Notes: generated by a model from the letters alone, not told the origin. A DNA stretch of 48,375 bases from Schlegelella_A sp035995885 (GCA_035995885.1 DASYKC010000207.1:1-48375); one strand, 5' to 3'. Shown: positions 1 to 7,726, counted from the first letter of the stretch. Numbers and translations are program-made.

Positions 1-489
1 ACCCTCGAAGGCACGCGGCCCATGCTGGTCGAAATCCAGGCGCTGGTGGACAGCGGCGGCCCGAGCCCGCGCCGCCTGTCGGTCGGCCTGGACCGCGACC
101 GGCTGGCCATGCTGCTGGCGGTCCTGCACCGCCATGCCGGCGTCTCGTGCATGGACCAGGACGTGTTCGTCAACGCCGTCGGCGGCGTGCGCATCGTCGA
201 GCCCGCAGCCGACCTGGCGGTGCTGCTGGCGATCCAGGGCAGCCTGCGCGGCAAGGCACTGCCGCGCGGCTTCGTCGCCTTCGGCGAGGTCGGCCTGGCC
301 GGCGAAGTGCGCCCGGCGCCGCGCGGTCAGGAGCGCCTGCGCGAGGCCGCCAAGCTGGGCTTCTCGATCGCGATCGTGCCGAAGGCGAACGTCCCCAAGG
401 GACAGGCCGCCGCGAAGGCGTTCGAGGGCCTGACGATCCATCCGGTCGAGCGCATCGAGGAAGCGATCGACCTCGTCCGCACCTTGTGA
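1..489 (+). CDS. radA: DNA repair protein RadA, C-terminal part (5' truncated by window edge)
   Basis: Only the last ~162 residues lie in the window; the reading frame is open from base 1. This is the Lon-protease-like C-terminal domain of RadA (Sms), the RecA-related ATPase/helicase that helps process recombination intermediates. The signature FGEVGLAGEVRP, followed by GQERLREAAKLGF and the IVPKANVP segment, is typical of RadA C-termini. The ATPase core, zinc finger and KNRFG motif would be upstream and cannot be seen. The gene ends eight bases before a GTG-started small membrane protein gene, so the two are probably cotranscribed. Family identification is firm. Confidence 0.93.
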   Translation, partial: TLEGTRPMLVEIQALVDSGGPSPRRLSVGLDRDRLAMLLAVLHRHAGVSCMDQDVFVNAVGGVRIVEPAADLAVLLAIQGSLRGKALPRGFVAFGEVGLAGEVRPAPRGQERLREAAKLGFSIAIVPKANVPKGQAAAKAFEGLTIHPVERIEEAIDLVRTL

Positions 490-496
490 GGCGGCG

Positions 497-916
497 GTGA
501 GCGCGCGCCTCGGCTGGCTGCTCGCGGCGGCGTTCGCGTTCTTCGCCTGGCGCGCCTACGACCTCGCCGGCCTTGCCTTCGCCGCGAGCACGATCGTCTT
601 CTGGCTGCTGCTCCAGTTCAACCGCGCCGTCCGGGTGATGCGGAACGCCGCCGATTCGCCGGTCGGCCACGTCGAGAGCGCGGTGATGTTCCAGGCTCGG
701 CTCGCGCGCGGCATGACGATGCTGCAGACCGTGACGCAGACGAAGAGCCTGGGCCGCAAGATCCAGGGCCGCGACGACGACTGGCGCTGGAGCGACGACG
801 GCGGCGCGAGCGTCGTCCTCCACTTCGAGCGCGGCCGCCTCGTTCGCTGGCAGATCGAGCGGCCGGCCGAGGCACAGCCGGGGCCCCAAGGCGGCGGCGC
901 CGATCCGGCCGCCTAG
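497..916 (+). CDS. small membrane protein of unknown function
   Basis: A 139-residue protein starting at GTG 497, eight bases after the radA stop. The N-terminus has two hydrophobic stretches (about residues 5-20 and 23-42), then a polar C-terminal half with a GRDDDWRWSDDGG-type acidic/Trp segment and a basic, Pro-rich tail. I do not recognise a named domain. I infer two membrane passes with a cytosolic C-terminal domain. The tight linkage to radA suggests a shared transcript, but gives no functional hint. The GTG start is chosen because it sits just before the first hydrophobic segment and gives a short intergenic gap. Confidence 0.7.
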   Translation: MSARLGWLLAAAFAFFAWRAYDLAGLAFAASTIVFWLLLQFNRAVRVMRNAADSPVGHVESAVMFQARLARGMTMLQTVTQTKSLGRKIQGRDDDWRWSDDGGASVVLHFERGRLVRWQIERPAEAQPGPQGGGADPAA

Positions 917-918
917 AA
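913..918 (+). promoter_or_regulatory. candidate -10 box (TAGAAT) for ilvE
   Basis: TAGAAT lies 33 bases upstream of the chosen ilvE start and overlaps the 3' end of the preceding gene (its TAG stop is 914-916). No convincing TTGACA-like -35 is visible at the right spacing, so this is a suggestion based on resemblance to TATAAT only. Confidence 0.3.
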
Positions 919-950
919 TCAGCGCCCCGATCACAGCGATGGAGCGCCTC

Positions 951-1874
951 ATGTCGATGGCCGACCGCGACGGCAAGATCTGGATGGATGGAACCCTCGT
1001 CGACTGGCGCGACGCGAAGATCCACGTCCTCACGCACACCCTGCACTACGGCTGCGGCGCGTTCGAAGGCGTCCGCGCCTACGACACGGTGAACGGCACC
1101 GCGATCTTTCGTCTCTACGAGCACACCCAGCGCCTCTTCAACAGCGCCAAGATCCTGCGCATGAAGATCCCGTTCTCGTTCGACGAGGTCGTCGAGGCGC
1201 AGCGCACGGTCGTGCGCGAGAACAAGCTCGAGTCGTGCTACCTGCGGCCGCTGACCTGGATCGGCGCCGAGAAGCTCGGCGTCTCGCCCAAGGGCAACAC
1301 CGTCCACCTGATGGTCGCGGCCTGGCCGTGGGGCGCCTACCTCGGCGAAGACGGCATGAAGCGCGGCATCCGCGTCAAGACCTCGAGCTACACGCGCCAC
1401 CACGTCAATATCACGATGACCCAGGCCAAGGCGGTCTCGAACTACACCAACTCGATCCTCGCCAACATGGAAGCGCTCGACGACGGCTACGACGAGGCGC
1501 TGCTCCTCGACGCGAGCGGCTTCGTCAGCGAAGGCGCGGGCGAGAACCTGTTCATGATCAAGAAGGGCGTCGTCTACACGCCCGACCTCTCGGCCGGCGC
1601 GCTCGACGGCATCACCCGCAACACCATCCTCGCGATCTGCGGCGACCTCGGCCTGAAGCTGGTCGAAAAGCGGATCACGCGCGACGAGGTCTACATCTGC
1701 GACGAGGCCTTCTTCACGGGCACCGCCGCCGAGGTGACGCCGATCCGCGAGCTCGACCGGATCGAGCTCGGCGCCGGCTCGCGCGGACCGATCACCGAGA
1801 AGATCCAGAGCGCGTTCTTCGACATCGTCAACGGCCGCAATCCGAAGTACGCCGAATGGCTCACCAAGGTCTGA
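951..1874 (+). CDS. ilvE: branched-chain amino acid aminotransferase
   Basis: PLP fold-type IV transaminase that interconverts the branched-chain amino acids with their 2-oxo acids, using glutamate/2-oxoglutarate. This is the last step of Leu/Ile/Val synthesis. The 307-residue product has the normal IlvE length. The Schiff-base lysine is in TQAKAVSNYTNS (about K160), preceded by the VKTSSYTRH segment and followed by the SEGAGENLF cofactor motif and the DGITRNTIL helix. I start at ATG 951 because GGAG (941-944) is an ideal ribosome-binding site for it. An upstream in-frame ATG at 939 overlaps that site. A small zinc-finger gene follows after 5 bases, so the two are likely cotranscribed. Confidence 0.95.
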   Translation: MSMADRDGKIWMDGTLVDWRDAKIHVLTHTLHYGCGAFEGVRAYDTVNGTAIFRLYEHTQRLFNSAKILRMKIPFSFDEVVEAQRTVVRENKLESCYLRPLTWIGAEKLGVSPKGNTVHLMVAAWPWGAYLGEDGMKRGIRVKTSSYTRHHVNITMTQAKAVSNYTNSILANMEALDDGYDEALLLDASGFVSEGAGENLFMIKKGVVYTPDLSAGALDGITRNTILAICGDLGLKLVEKRITRDEVYICDEAFFTGTAAEVTPIRELDRIELGAGSRGPITEKIQSAFFDIVNGRNPKYAEWLTKV

Positions 1875-1879
1875 ACAGC

Positions 1880-2089
1880 ATGGCCCACGATGGATCGCGC
1901 GCTACCGTCGAGCTCAGCGCAGCCGAGCTGCAGGGGCCGGGCGTCGTCTTCTGCCCGAACCCGAAGATGCCGCTCTGGAGCAATCACCCGCGCGTCTTCA
2001 TCGACGTCGCCACCGCCGGCATCGGCAAGTGCCCGTACTGCGGCACCGAGTACCGGCTGAAGCCGGGTGAGATCGTCCACTCGCATTGA
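1880..2089 (+). CDS. zf-CHCC zinc-finger domain protein
   Basis: A 69-residue protein whose second half carries CPNP..., a central HPRVFIDV segment and CPYCGTEYRL. This is the pattern of the zf-CHCC domain (related to the small complex I subunit NDUFS6), in which Cys and His ligands bind zinc. The gene begins five bases after the ilvE stop and stands just upstream of waaF. I recall this ilvE-zinc finger-waaF order as common in Burkholderiales. The function is unknown; a role in metal-binding or complex assembly is only inference. Confidence 0.85.
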   Translation: MAHDGSRATVELSAAELQGPGVVFCPNPKMPLWSNHPRVFIDVATAGIGKCPYCGTEYRLKPGEIVHSH

Positions 2090-2098
2090 TCGCCACTC

Positions 2099-2161
2099 GT
2101 CACGCTGAGCGCAGCGAAGGATCTCATCGGCGCCGGGATCCTTCACTTCGTTCGGCATGAC
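2099..2161. repeat. dispersed inverted-repeat element, family A copy 1
   Basis: Two imperfect inverted arms, each fitting CYGARCGMAGYGARGGATC with a GTCA-type outer end, face each other around a short spacer (left arm about 2099-2125, right arm about 2135-2161). The same arms form the element at 20697-20761. The right arm contains the waaF start codon at 2157-2159 and the first bases of codon 2. It resembles the short palindromic intergenic repeats found in many high-GC genomes. Confidence 0.8.
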
Positions 2162-3227
2162 AAGCGGCTCCGCGCTCGTCGTCGCACCGCAGTGGATCGG
2201 CGACGCCGTCATGGCCGAGCCGCTGCTCGCGACGCTGGCCGAGCGCGGCGAGACCCTGACGATCGCGGCGCTGCCGTGGGTCGCGCCGGTCTTTCGGGCG
2301 ATGCCCGAGGTCGCCGAGACGATCGATCTGCCGTTCGCGCACGGCCGCCTCGACTGGCGGGCGCGGCGCCGCCTCGCGGCGTCGCTGCGCGACCGCTTCG
2401 ACGTCGCCTACGTGCTGCCGAACTCGATCAAGTCGGCGCTCGTGCCGTGGCTGGCGCGAATTCCGCTGCGCGTCGGCTACCACGGCGAGGGCCGCTACCT
2501 GCTGCTCAACCGTCGTATCGCCAACCCGGGCGGTCGGCCGCCGATGGTCGCCTTCTACGGCGCGCTCGCCGGTGCCTCTTTCGACAAGGCGCGACGGCCT
2601 CGCCTTCGGCTCGAATCCGGCATGCTCGATCGGACCGCCGCGACGCACGGCTTGCAACGCGGCCGCTTCTGGAGCTTCGCGCCCGGCGCCGAATACGGCC
2701 CGGCCAAGCGCTGGCCGGCGGCTCACTACGCGGCGCTCGCGCGCTCGCTGCACGGCGCCGACGGCACGCCGGTCGCCTTGCTCGGATCGCCCGGCGAAGC
2801 CGAGCTCTGCGCCGAGATCGCGGCGCAATCGGGCGGCGCGTGCCGGATCCTCGCGGGACAAACGTCGCTCATCGACGCGATGGCGCTGATCGCCGCGTCG
2901 CGCGGCCTGGCGAGCAACGACTCGGGCCTGATGCACGTCGCCGCCGCGTTCGGCGTGGCGCAGGTCGCGGTCTTCGGCTCGACCAGCCCGACGCACACGC
3001 CGCCGCTCAACGAGCGCGCCCGCGTCCTCTGGCTCAAGGAAGAGCTGCAGCTCGACTGCATGCCGTGCTTCGACCGCACCTGCCGCTTCGGCCACTACCG
3101 ATGCCTGACGAGCGTCACGCCCGAGCGCGTCGAGTCCGCGCTAGTGCAGTCGGCTAGCGCCAGCGGGGCGACAACGTCGCCCACCCCTCCCTCTCGGAGG
3201 CAGGGGCTGGGGAGGGAGCAATCCTGA
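2157..3227 (+). CDS. waaF: ADP-heptose:LPS heptosyltransferase II
   Basis: GT9 glycosyltransferase that adds the second L-glycero-D-manno-heptose to the LPS inner core at the cytoplasmic face of the inner membrane. The 356-residue protein opens with LVVAPQWIGDAVMAEPLL, matching the family N-terminus. It carries the C-terminal donor-site region SNDSGLMHVAAAFG, then VFGSTSPTHTPP, and the Cys-rich LDCMPCFDRTCRFGHYRCL segment. No upstream in-frame ATG, GTG or TTG exists before a stop at 2106, and there is no Shine-Dalgarno sequence. The ATG at 2157 lies inside dispersed repeat A, and the last ~15 codons (TPPSRRQGLGREQS) come from dispersed repeat B. Both ends therefore look altered by repeat insertion while the catalytic body is intact. 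Confidence 0.93.
   Translation: MTSGSALVVAPQWIGDAVMAEPLLATLAERGETLTIAALPWVAPVFRAMPEVAETIDLPFAHGRLDWRARRRLAASLRDRFDVAYVLPNSIKSALVPWLARIPLRVGYHGEGRYLLLNRRIANPGGRPPMVAFYGALAGASFDKARRPRLRLESGMLDRTAATHGLQRGRFWSFAPGAEYGPAKRWPAAHYAALARSLHGADGTPVALLGSPGEAELCAEIAAQSGGACRILAGQTSLIDAMALIAASRGLASNDSGLMHVAAAFGVAQVAVFGSTSPTHTPPLNERARVLWLKEELQLDCMPCFDRTCRFGHYRCLTSVTPERVESALVQSASASGATTSPTPPSRRQGLGREQS
3183..3223. repeat. dispersed palindromic repeat, family B copy 1
   Basis: A CCCCTCCCTC arm, a TCG loop and a GAGGCAGGGG arm (one mismatch), followed by a GGGGAGGGAGCAATCC tail. The same module occurs at 17896-17943 with a perfect 10-bp stem and a 7-base insertion before the tail. This copy sits within the 3' end of waaF and encodes its low-complexity C-terminus. 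Confidence 0.75.
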
Positions 3228-3252
3228 AAACTCCCTTGCTCCGCAAGGGAGC
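3226..3252 (-). terminator. intrinsic terminator of the sigma/anti-sigma operon
   Basis: CTCCCTTGC (3230-3238) pairs with GCAAGGGAG (3243-3251) over a 4-base loop. Read on the minus strand, the hairpin starts 8 bases past the anti-sigma stop and is followed by TTTTC. On the plus strand the stem follows the waaF stop but has no U-tract, so strong termination is expected for the minus strand only. Confidence 0.65.
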
Positions 3253-3258
3253 TCACGC

Positions 3259-3948
3259 CTACAGCGTGAACTTCCCCGCGTAGACGATCGGCCCGGTCGG
3301 CGCACCCGTGGGCGACCCGCCCGCCGGCTCGATCGTGACGGCGAGCGTGTCGGCACCGGCGAGCACCTTGGCGCGCAGGGCGACGACGCCGCCACCGCCC
3401 GGCAGGACGCCGAGCGAGCGCGGCGCGCCCTGCGCCGGGACGGCCCAGAGCTCGAGCGATCGGTCGGGGCGCAGCGCGACCGGCACGATCGGCCGCGTCA
3501 CCAGCGTCGTGCCGTCGCCGCTGATGCTGGCGACGATCGGCGCGGCGGCAACGCCGCTCGCCGCCGCATTGGTCGCGGCGAGGACGACAACGATCGGCGG
3601 CGCGACCGCGCGCGGGGTGGCGAGCAGTACCGCCAGGCCGATCGCGGCGATGCTCGCGAACGCGGTGAGACCGCGCCAGAACGAGAGCCGCTGCCAGGCG
3701 CCGGCGACGGCGCTCTTCCTTCGATCGAGCCGATCCGAGATGCGGCGCCAGACCTCGCCCGCGGGCTGCACCGGCTCGACGACGCCGGTGAGCGGCATCA
3801 GCCGCTCCTGCCAGGCGAGCGTCGCCGCGCGCAGGACGGCGTGCGCCGGCAACAGCGACTCAAAGCGGCGCCGCGCACCGCCGCGCAGCGTGCCGAGCAC
3901 GTACTCGGCTGCGAGGGCGTCGGCCCGGTCGCTGCGGCCGTAGTCCAT
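3259..3948 (-). CDS. anti-sigma factor, RskA-like
   Basis: A 229-residue single-pass membrane anti-sigma factor. The N-terminal cytoplasmic segment contains ALAAEYVLGTLRGGARRRFE, the typical anti-sigma opening. A hydrophobic helix follows at about residues 92-110, then a periplasmic C-terminal domain with SLELWAVPAQGAPRSLGVLP, characteristic of the RskA (anti-sigma-K) C-terminal domain. It presumably holds the ECF sigma factor encoded directly upstream until a signal acts at the envelope. The ATG at 3948 is one base from the sigma factor stop, so translation is likely coupled. The inducing signal cannot be read from sequence. Confidence 0.88.
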   Translation of the reverse strand: MDYGRSDRADALAAEYVLGTLRGGARRRFESLLPAHAVLRAATLAWQERLMPLTGVVEPVQPAGEVWRRISDRLDRRKSAVAGAWQRLSFWRGLTAFASIAAIGLAVLLATPRAVAPPIVVVLAATNAAASGVAAAPIVASISGDGTTLVTRPIVPVALRPDRSLELWAVPAQGAPRSLGVLPGGGGVVALRAKVLAGADTLAVTIEPAGGSPTGAPTGPIVYAGKFTL

Positions 3949-3949
3949 G

Positions 3950-4591
3950 TCAGTCGCGGCGCCGCGACGCGGCGCCGTTGAGGGCGGCATCGAGGCAGCT
4001 CTTCAGCGTCGCCAGCGAGCGGCGCACCCAGGACTTCACGGTGCCGAGCGGCTGGCGCATCTGCGCTGCGATCTCGGCGTGGCTCAGGCCCTGGAAGAAG
4101 GCGAGGGCGACGCTCTGGCGCTGCGTCGGCGAGAGCTTGTCCATGCAGGCGGCGAGCGAGCGCGCCTCGGCGGCCTGGCTCAGGAGGTCGAGCGGGCCGG
4201 ACGATGGGTCTGCCACGGTGTCGTACACGTCGTCGTCCTCGAGGTCGCGGCCGTCGGTGGAGGCGCCGGCGGATCGCATCTGGGGCTGGGTCTGCAGGCG
4301 GCGCAGGCTGTCGATGGCGCGGTTGCGCGCGATGCTGGTGAGCCACGTGAGGGGCTGGCTTTGCGCCGCATCGAAGCTGCTCGCCGCCCGCCAGACGTTG
4401 ACGTACACCTCCTGCAGGATGTCTTCGGCCTGGGCTCGGTCCCGGTTGATACGCAACACGACGGCGAGCAGATGCGAGCTCGTCCGCTCGTAGAGCGTGG
4501 CAAAAGCCGCACGATCGCCGAGGCCGGCGCGGGCGAGCAGGCGCGACAGATCGTGGCTGCGCTCGGTCCAGTCGGCGGAGGGTCTGAGCAT
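3950..4591 (-). CDS. ECF-family RNA polymerase sigma factor
   Basis: A 213-residue sigma-70 family protein of the extracytoplasmic-function type. It has region 2 (about residues 27-95, with QAEDILQEVYVNVW and the WLTSIARNRAIDSLR stretch), then an acidic linker (about 112-140). Region 4 (about 150-205) carries LSPTQRQSVALAFFQGLSH and the helix-turn-helix QPLGTVKSWVRRSL. With the RskA-like partner it resembles SigK/RpoE-type ECF pairs. It is transcribed away from the SnoaL-like gene. The 69-bp divergent gap contains a GGTTAACC palindrome (4641-4648) but no ECF promoter that I can call with confidence. Confidence 0.92.
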   Translation of the reverse strand: MLRPSADWTERSHDLSRLLARAGLGDRAAFATLYERTSSHLLAVVLRINRDRAQAEDILQEVYVNVWRAASSFDAAQSQPLTWLTSIARNRAIDSLRRLQTQPQMRSAGASTDGRDLEDDDVYDTVADPSSGPLDLLSQAAEARSLAACMDKLSPTQRQSVALAFFQGLSHAEIAAQMRQPLGTVKSWVRRSLATLKSCLDAALNGAASRRRD

Positions 4592-4620
4592 GGCTGCGGC
4601 GCGCGCCCGGCGTGTCTTCC

Positions 4621-4626
4621 TACAAT
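4621..4626 (+). promoter_or_regulatory. candidate -10 box (TACAAT)
   Basis: TACAAT stands 35 bases before the start of the SnoaL-like gene in the divergent gap. A matching -35 is not evident. An 8-bp palindrome, GGTTAACC (4641-4648), lies between it and the start codon and could be an operator, though this is speculative. Confidence 0.35.
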
Positions 4627-4660
4627 TCCAGCGCCCGGAAGGTTAACCGAAGAAATTCAC

Positions 4661-5107
4661 ATGGCCCGCCCCAAGCCACCTGCCCCGACCCTCGTCTCCG
4701 CCGACGACATCGAGCTCGAGCTCTACGAGGCGATGCGACGCGGCGACGTCGACCGCCTCATGGGCCTGTGGTCCGACGACGACGAGATCTGCTGCATCCA
4801 CCCCGGCGGCGCACGCCTGCTCGGCGCGCCGGCGATCCGCGCCTCGTTCGAGGCGATGTTCGGCAACGGCACGATCGACGCCGAGCCGCATCGCGTGCGC
4901 CGGCTCGAATCGCACTCGAGCGCGGTGCACAGCGTGCTCGAGCGTGTCCGCGTCATGACGCCCGAGGGCGAGCAGTTCGCCTGGGTGGTCGCGACCAACG
5001 TCTACCTGAAGTCGTCGCAGGGCTGGCGCCTGGTCGCGCATCACGCGAGCCCCGGCACCGCGATCGAATCCCAGGACGTTCCCGAGGCCGCGTCGACGCT
5101 GCATTGA
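4661..5107 (+). CDS. SnoaL/NTF2-like domain protein
   Basis: A 148-residue protein with the NTF2-like fold pattern: an N-terminal helix (IELELYEAMRRGDVDRLMGLW), the DDEICCIHPGG strand, a helix with GAPAIRASFEAMF, and a C-terminal AWVVATNVYLKSSQGWRLVAHHAS hairpin. Such proteins (YybH/SnoaL-like) act as small isomerases/cyclases or ligand-binding proteins. The conserved CCIHPGG...HH residues suggest a pocket, but no substrate can be assigned. It is divergent from the ECF sigma gene, and whether that sigma factor controls it is unknown. Confidence 0.82.
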   Translation: MARPKPPAPTLVSADDIELELYEAMRRGDVDRLMGLWSDDDEICCIHPGGARLLGAPAIRASFEAMFGNGTIDAEPHRVRRLESHSSAVHSVLERVRVMTPEGEQFAWVVATNVYLKSSQGWRLVAHHASPGTAIESQDVPEAASTLH

Positions 5108-5194
5108 CATCGTGCCGCCACGCTCTCTTCGTTCGCTGCCGCCCGCGAGGGTCGCAGCGCCCTTGAGGCGGCCCGGCGGGCGCTGCGCTCTCCG

Positions 5195-6160
5195 GTGAAC
5201 GACTTCCGCACGCCACGCTGGCTGCCCGGCGGCCACGCGCAGACGATCTGGCCGGTCTTCTTCAGCCGTCGCTTCGACGGCGCGCGGCCGGTCTTCCGGC
5301 GCGAGCGCTGGACCACGCCCGACGGCGATTTCGTCGATGTCGACTGGCAGGGCGAGGACGCGGCGCGGCCGCTGCTCGTTCTCTTCCACGGCCTCGAGGG
5401 ATCGTCGTCGAGCCACTACGCACAAGCATTCGCCGCCGATGCGAGGCGGCGCGGCTGGCGCTTCGCGGTGCCGCACTTTCGCGGCTGCTCGGGCGAGATC
5501 AACCTCGCCGCGCGCGCCTATCATTCCGGCGACCACGAGGAGGTCGGCTGGATGCTGGCGCGCTTTCGCGCGCTGCACGGCGGCCCGGTCGTCGCCGTCG
5601 GCGTCTCGCTCGGCGGCAACGCCTTGCTGCGCTTCGTCGAGGAGGCCGGCGCGAGCGCGGGCGAGCGCGTTCGCGCGGTCGCTGCCGTGTCGGCGCCGCT
5701 CGATCTCGCCGCCGGCGGCCGCGCCATCGGCCGCGGCTTCGGCCGCCAGGTCTACACGCGCATGTTCATGCGGACGATGAGGCGCAAGGCGCTCGTCAAG
5801 CTCGGCCAGCACCCCGGCCTGTTCGACGCTCGCGCGATGCGGTCGGCGCGCGACCTGCGCGACTTCGACGAGATCTTCACCGGGCCGCTGCACGGCTTCG
5901 CCGGTGCCGACGATTACTACGCGCGCGGCTCGGCGAAATCGCAGCTCGACCGCATCCGCATTCCGGCGCTGGTGCTCAACGCGCGCAACGATCCGTTCCT
6001 GCCGGCGTCGGCGTTGCCGCGGCCGGGCGAGGTCGGTCCCTGCGTGACGCTCTGGCAACCGGCGCACGGCGGCCATGTCGGCTTCGCCGACGGCCGCTGG
6101 CCGGGTCATCTCAAGACCCTTCCGGCCAGCGTGGCCGGCTGGCTCGCCGATCGCCTCTAG
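5195..6160 (+). CDS. YheT-family alpha/beta hydrolase
   Basis: A 321-residue alpha/beta hydrolase of the YheT/embryogenesis-associated family. The N-terminus RTPRWLPGGHAQTIWP is the family signature. FHGLEGSSSSHY forms the oxyanion region, GVSLGGN holds the nucleophile (about S138), NARNDPFLP supplies the acid and AHGGHVGF the histidine. Members are cytosolic esterases of poorly defined substrate. The GTG at 5195 is the only start that preserves the conserved N-terminus. It lies 87 bases after the SnoaL-like stop and 15 bases before the next gene, suggesting cotranscription with the latter. Confidence 0.9.
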   Translation: MNDFRTPRWLPGGHAQTIWPVFFSRRFDGARPVFRRERWTTPDGDFVDVDWQGEDAARPLLVLFHGLEGSSSSHYAQAFAADARRRGWRFAVPHFRGCSGEINLAARAYHSGDHEEVGWMLARFRALHGGPVVAVGVSLGGNALLRFVEEAGASAGERVRAVAAVSAPLDLAAGGRAIGRGFGRQVYTRMFMRTMRRKALVKLGQHPGLFDARAMRSARDLRDFDEIFTGPLHGFAGADDYYARGSAKSQLDRIRIPALVLNARNDPFLPASALPRPGEVGPCVTLWQPAHGGHVGFADGRWPGHLKTLPASVAGWLADRL

Positions 6161-6175
6161 TCGCAGAATCGGCGC

Positions 6176-6724
6176 ATGGACGCGATCGTCGCCGCCGCCC
6201 TCAAGAAGTGGCCCAACGTGCCGCACTGCTACGCCTGGCTCGCGCTCGACGCGCGCGGCGACTGGTACATGCGCGACGACCGGATCCAGGCGACCGGGCC
6301 GTTCCCGCGCGTCAAGGGCAGCCGCATCGACCACGAGAAGCTGCGCGAATTCATCGCCCGCAACTACAGCGCCGACGCGAGCGGCGCCTGGTTCTTCCAG
6401 AACGGGCCGCAGCGCGTCTACGTCGAACTCGAGGCGGCGCCGTGGATCTGGCGCCTGCAGTCCGACCCGACCTCGGCCGTCGTCGTCACCAGCCACACCG
6501 GGCTGCCGGTGCTGCCCGGCGCGACCTTCGTCGACGACGCGGGTCGGCTCTTCCTCGCCAGCGACCTCGGCCTCGGCATCGTTCACACGCTCGACATGGG
6601 CATCGCCAGCGATGTCGTCGAGCGTGGCGTCTGGCGCCCCGAGGAAACGACCTTCGACGCGCTCGTCGCGCGCTTCGGCTATCGCCTGAGCCCGGCCGCG
6701 GACCGCGCCGGCGCGTCGGGCTGA
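6176..6724 (+). CDS. conserved Burkholderiales protein of unknown function (DUF2946-labelled type, label unverified)
   Basis: A 182-residue soluble protein opening MDAIVAAALKKWPNVPHCYAWLALDARGDWYMRD. It has a central EFIARNYSADASGAWFFQNGPQRVYVELE block that I recognise from a conserved family in Burkholderiales. I associate that family with the label DUF2946 but cannot verify the number. There are no membrane segments or catalytic motifs. It starts 15 bases after the YheT-like gene, so both probably share a transcript. The function is unknown. Confidence 0.75.
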   Translation: MDAIVAAALKKWPNVPHCYAWLALDARGDWYMRDDRIQATGPFPRVKGSRIDHEKLREFIARNYSADASGAWFFQNGPQRVYVELEAAPWIWRLQSDPTSAVVVTSHTGLPVLPGATFVDDAGRLFLASDLGLGIVHTLDMGIASDVVERGVWRPEETTFDALVARFGYRLSPAADRAGASG

Positions 6725-6752
6725 AAAGAAAAAGCCGGCGCGCGGCCGGCTT
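6725..6752 (-). terminator. intrinsic terminator of the cytochrome gene
   Basis: AAGCCGGC (6732-6739) pairs with GCCGGCTT (6745-6752) across a GCGCG loop. On the minus strand the stem is followed by TTTTTCTTTTC, a good U-tract, about 20 bases past the cytochrome stop. It separates that gene from the convergent plus-strand gene ending at 6724. Confidence 0.85.
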
Positions 6753-6772
6753 GATCGCGACGCGTCGCGCGC

Positions 6773-7726
6773 CTACTTCGACGCGTTCACCATGTAGGTG
6801 ACGACGGCCTTGATGTCGGCGTCGCTCGCGCTCGAGCCGCCCTTCGGCGGCATCGCGCCCTTGCCCTTGATCGCGTTCGCGGTCAGCGCATCGATGCCCT
6901 CGGCGATGCGCGGCGCCCACGCCGCCTTGTCGCCGACTTTCGGCGCACCGGCGATGCCGGGCGTGTGGCAGGTGGTGCAGATCTGCGCGAAGAGCGGCGG
7001 CGGGGTCGTCGCAGCGGCGGGAGCGGCGGTCGGTGCCGGAGTCGGTGCGGCCGGGGCCGCGGCGGCTGTCGTCGCCAGCGGCTTGGCATTCGCGGCCGGT
7101 GTCGATGCCGTGCTCGTCGTGGTCGCCGCGGGATTCGCTGCCGCCGTCGTCATGGCCGGCGCGGCAGTCGCCGCGGCGGTCGTCGTCGCAGCAGCCGACG
7201 CGGCCGCGCTCGGAGGCGCCGGCTCGGCGAACTTGGCGCCCGCCTTGCCGGTCATGTAGACGACGGCGCGGGCGATCTCGTAATCGCTGAAGTCACCGCC
7301 GCCTTGCGGCGGCATCTGGCCCTTGCCGGTGAGCGCCGAATGGAGCAGCGCGTCGAAGCCGGTCTTGATGCGCGGCGCCCACGCCTCGACGTCGCCGAGC
7401 TTCGGCGAGCCGAGCGCGCCGGTGCCGTGACAGGCGGTGCACTGCGCCGCGAACACCTGCTCGCCGGTCTTCAGCGAGGCGATGTCGGAGGCGTCCTTCA
7501 CCTCGACGATGCCGACCGGCCTGATCCGCTCGGCGACCGCCTTCGGGCTCAGCGCGTCGCTGCCGGCCGCCGGCCGCCGGTCGGCGGTGACGTACGTGAC
7601 GAGCAGGATGATGCCGAAGATCGGCACCACGAACGCGTAGAGGACCGCGAGGATCAGCTGCTTAGGAGTCTTGATGGGGCCTTCGTGCGGGCCGTCGGTC
7701 TCGTTGGGTTCGTGCGCTGCGGTCAT
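6773..7726 (-). CDS. membrane-anchored di-heme cytochrome c (cytochrome c5-like)
   Basis: A 317-residue electron-transfer protein. A cytoplasmic N-terminus is followed by one transmembrane anchor (about residues 23-45). Two homologous cytochrome c5-like domains follow, with CTACH (96-100) and CTTCH (250-254) heme sites and axial-Met candidates in GQMPP and GAMPP. An ~75-residue Ala/Thr/Pro-rich linker separates the domains. The ATG at 7726 is preferred over one at 7765 because GAGG lies just upstream and the extension is not conserved-looking. Both domains should be periplasmic and may pass electrons to a terminal oxidase. A strong terminator follows. Duplication of one c5 domain is the likely origin. 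Confidence 0.9.
   Translation of the reverse strand: MTAAHEPNETDGPHEGPIKTPKQLILAVLYAFVVPIFGIILLVTYVTADRRPAAGSDALSPKAVAERIRPVGIVEVKDASDIASLKTGEQVFAAQCTACHGTGALGSPKLGDVEAWAPRIKTGFDALLHSALTGKGQMPPQGGGDFSDYEIARAVVYMTGKAGAKFAEPAPPSAAASAAATTTAAATAAPAMTTAAANPAATTTSTASTPAANAKPLATTAAAAPAAPTPAPTAAPAAATTPPPLFAQICTTCHTPGIAGAPKVGDKAAWAPRIAEGIDALTANAIKGKGAMPPKGGSSASDADIKAVVTYMVNASK

Noticed and set aside
2099..2161. Family A repeat as a rho-independent terminator of ilvE
   Set aside because: The arms are imperfect, no T-run follows, and the same sequence recurs elsewhere as an element.
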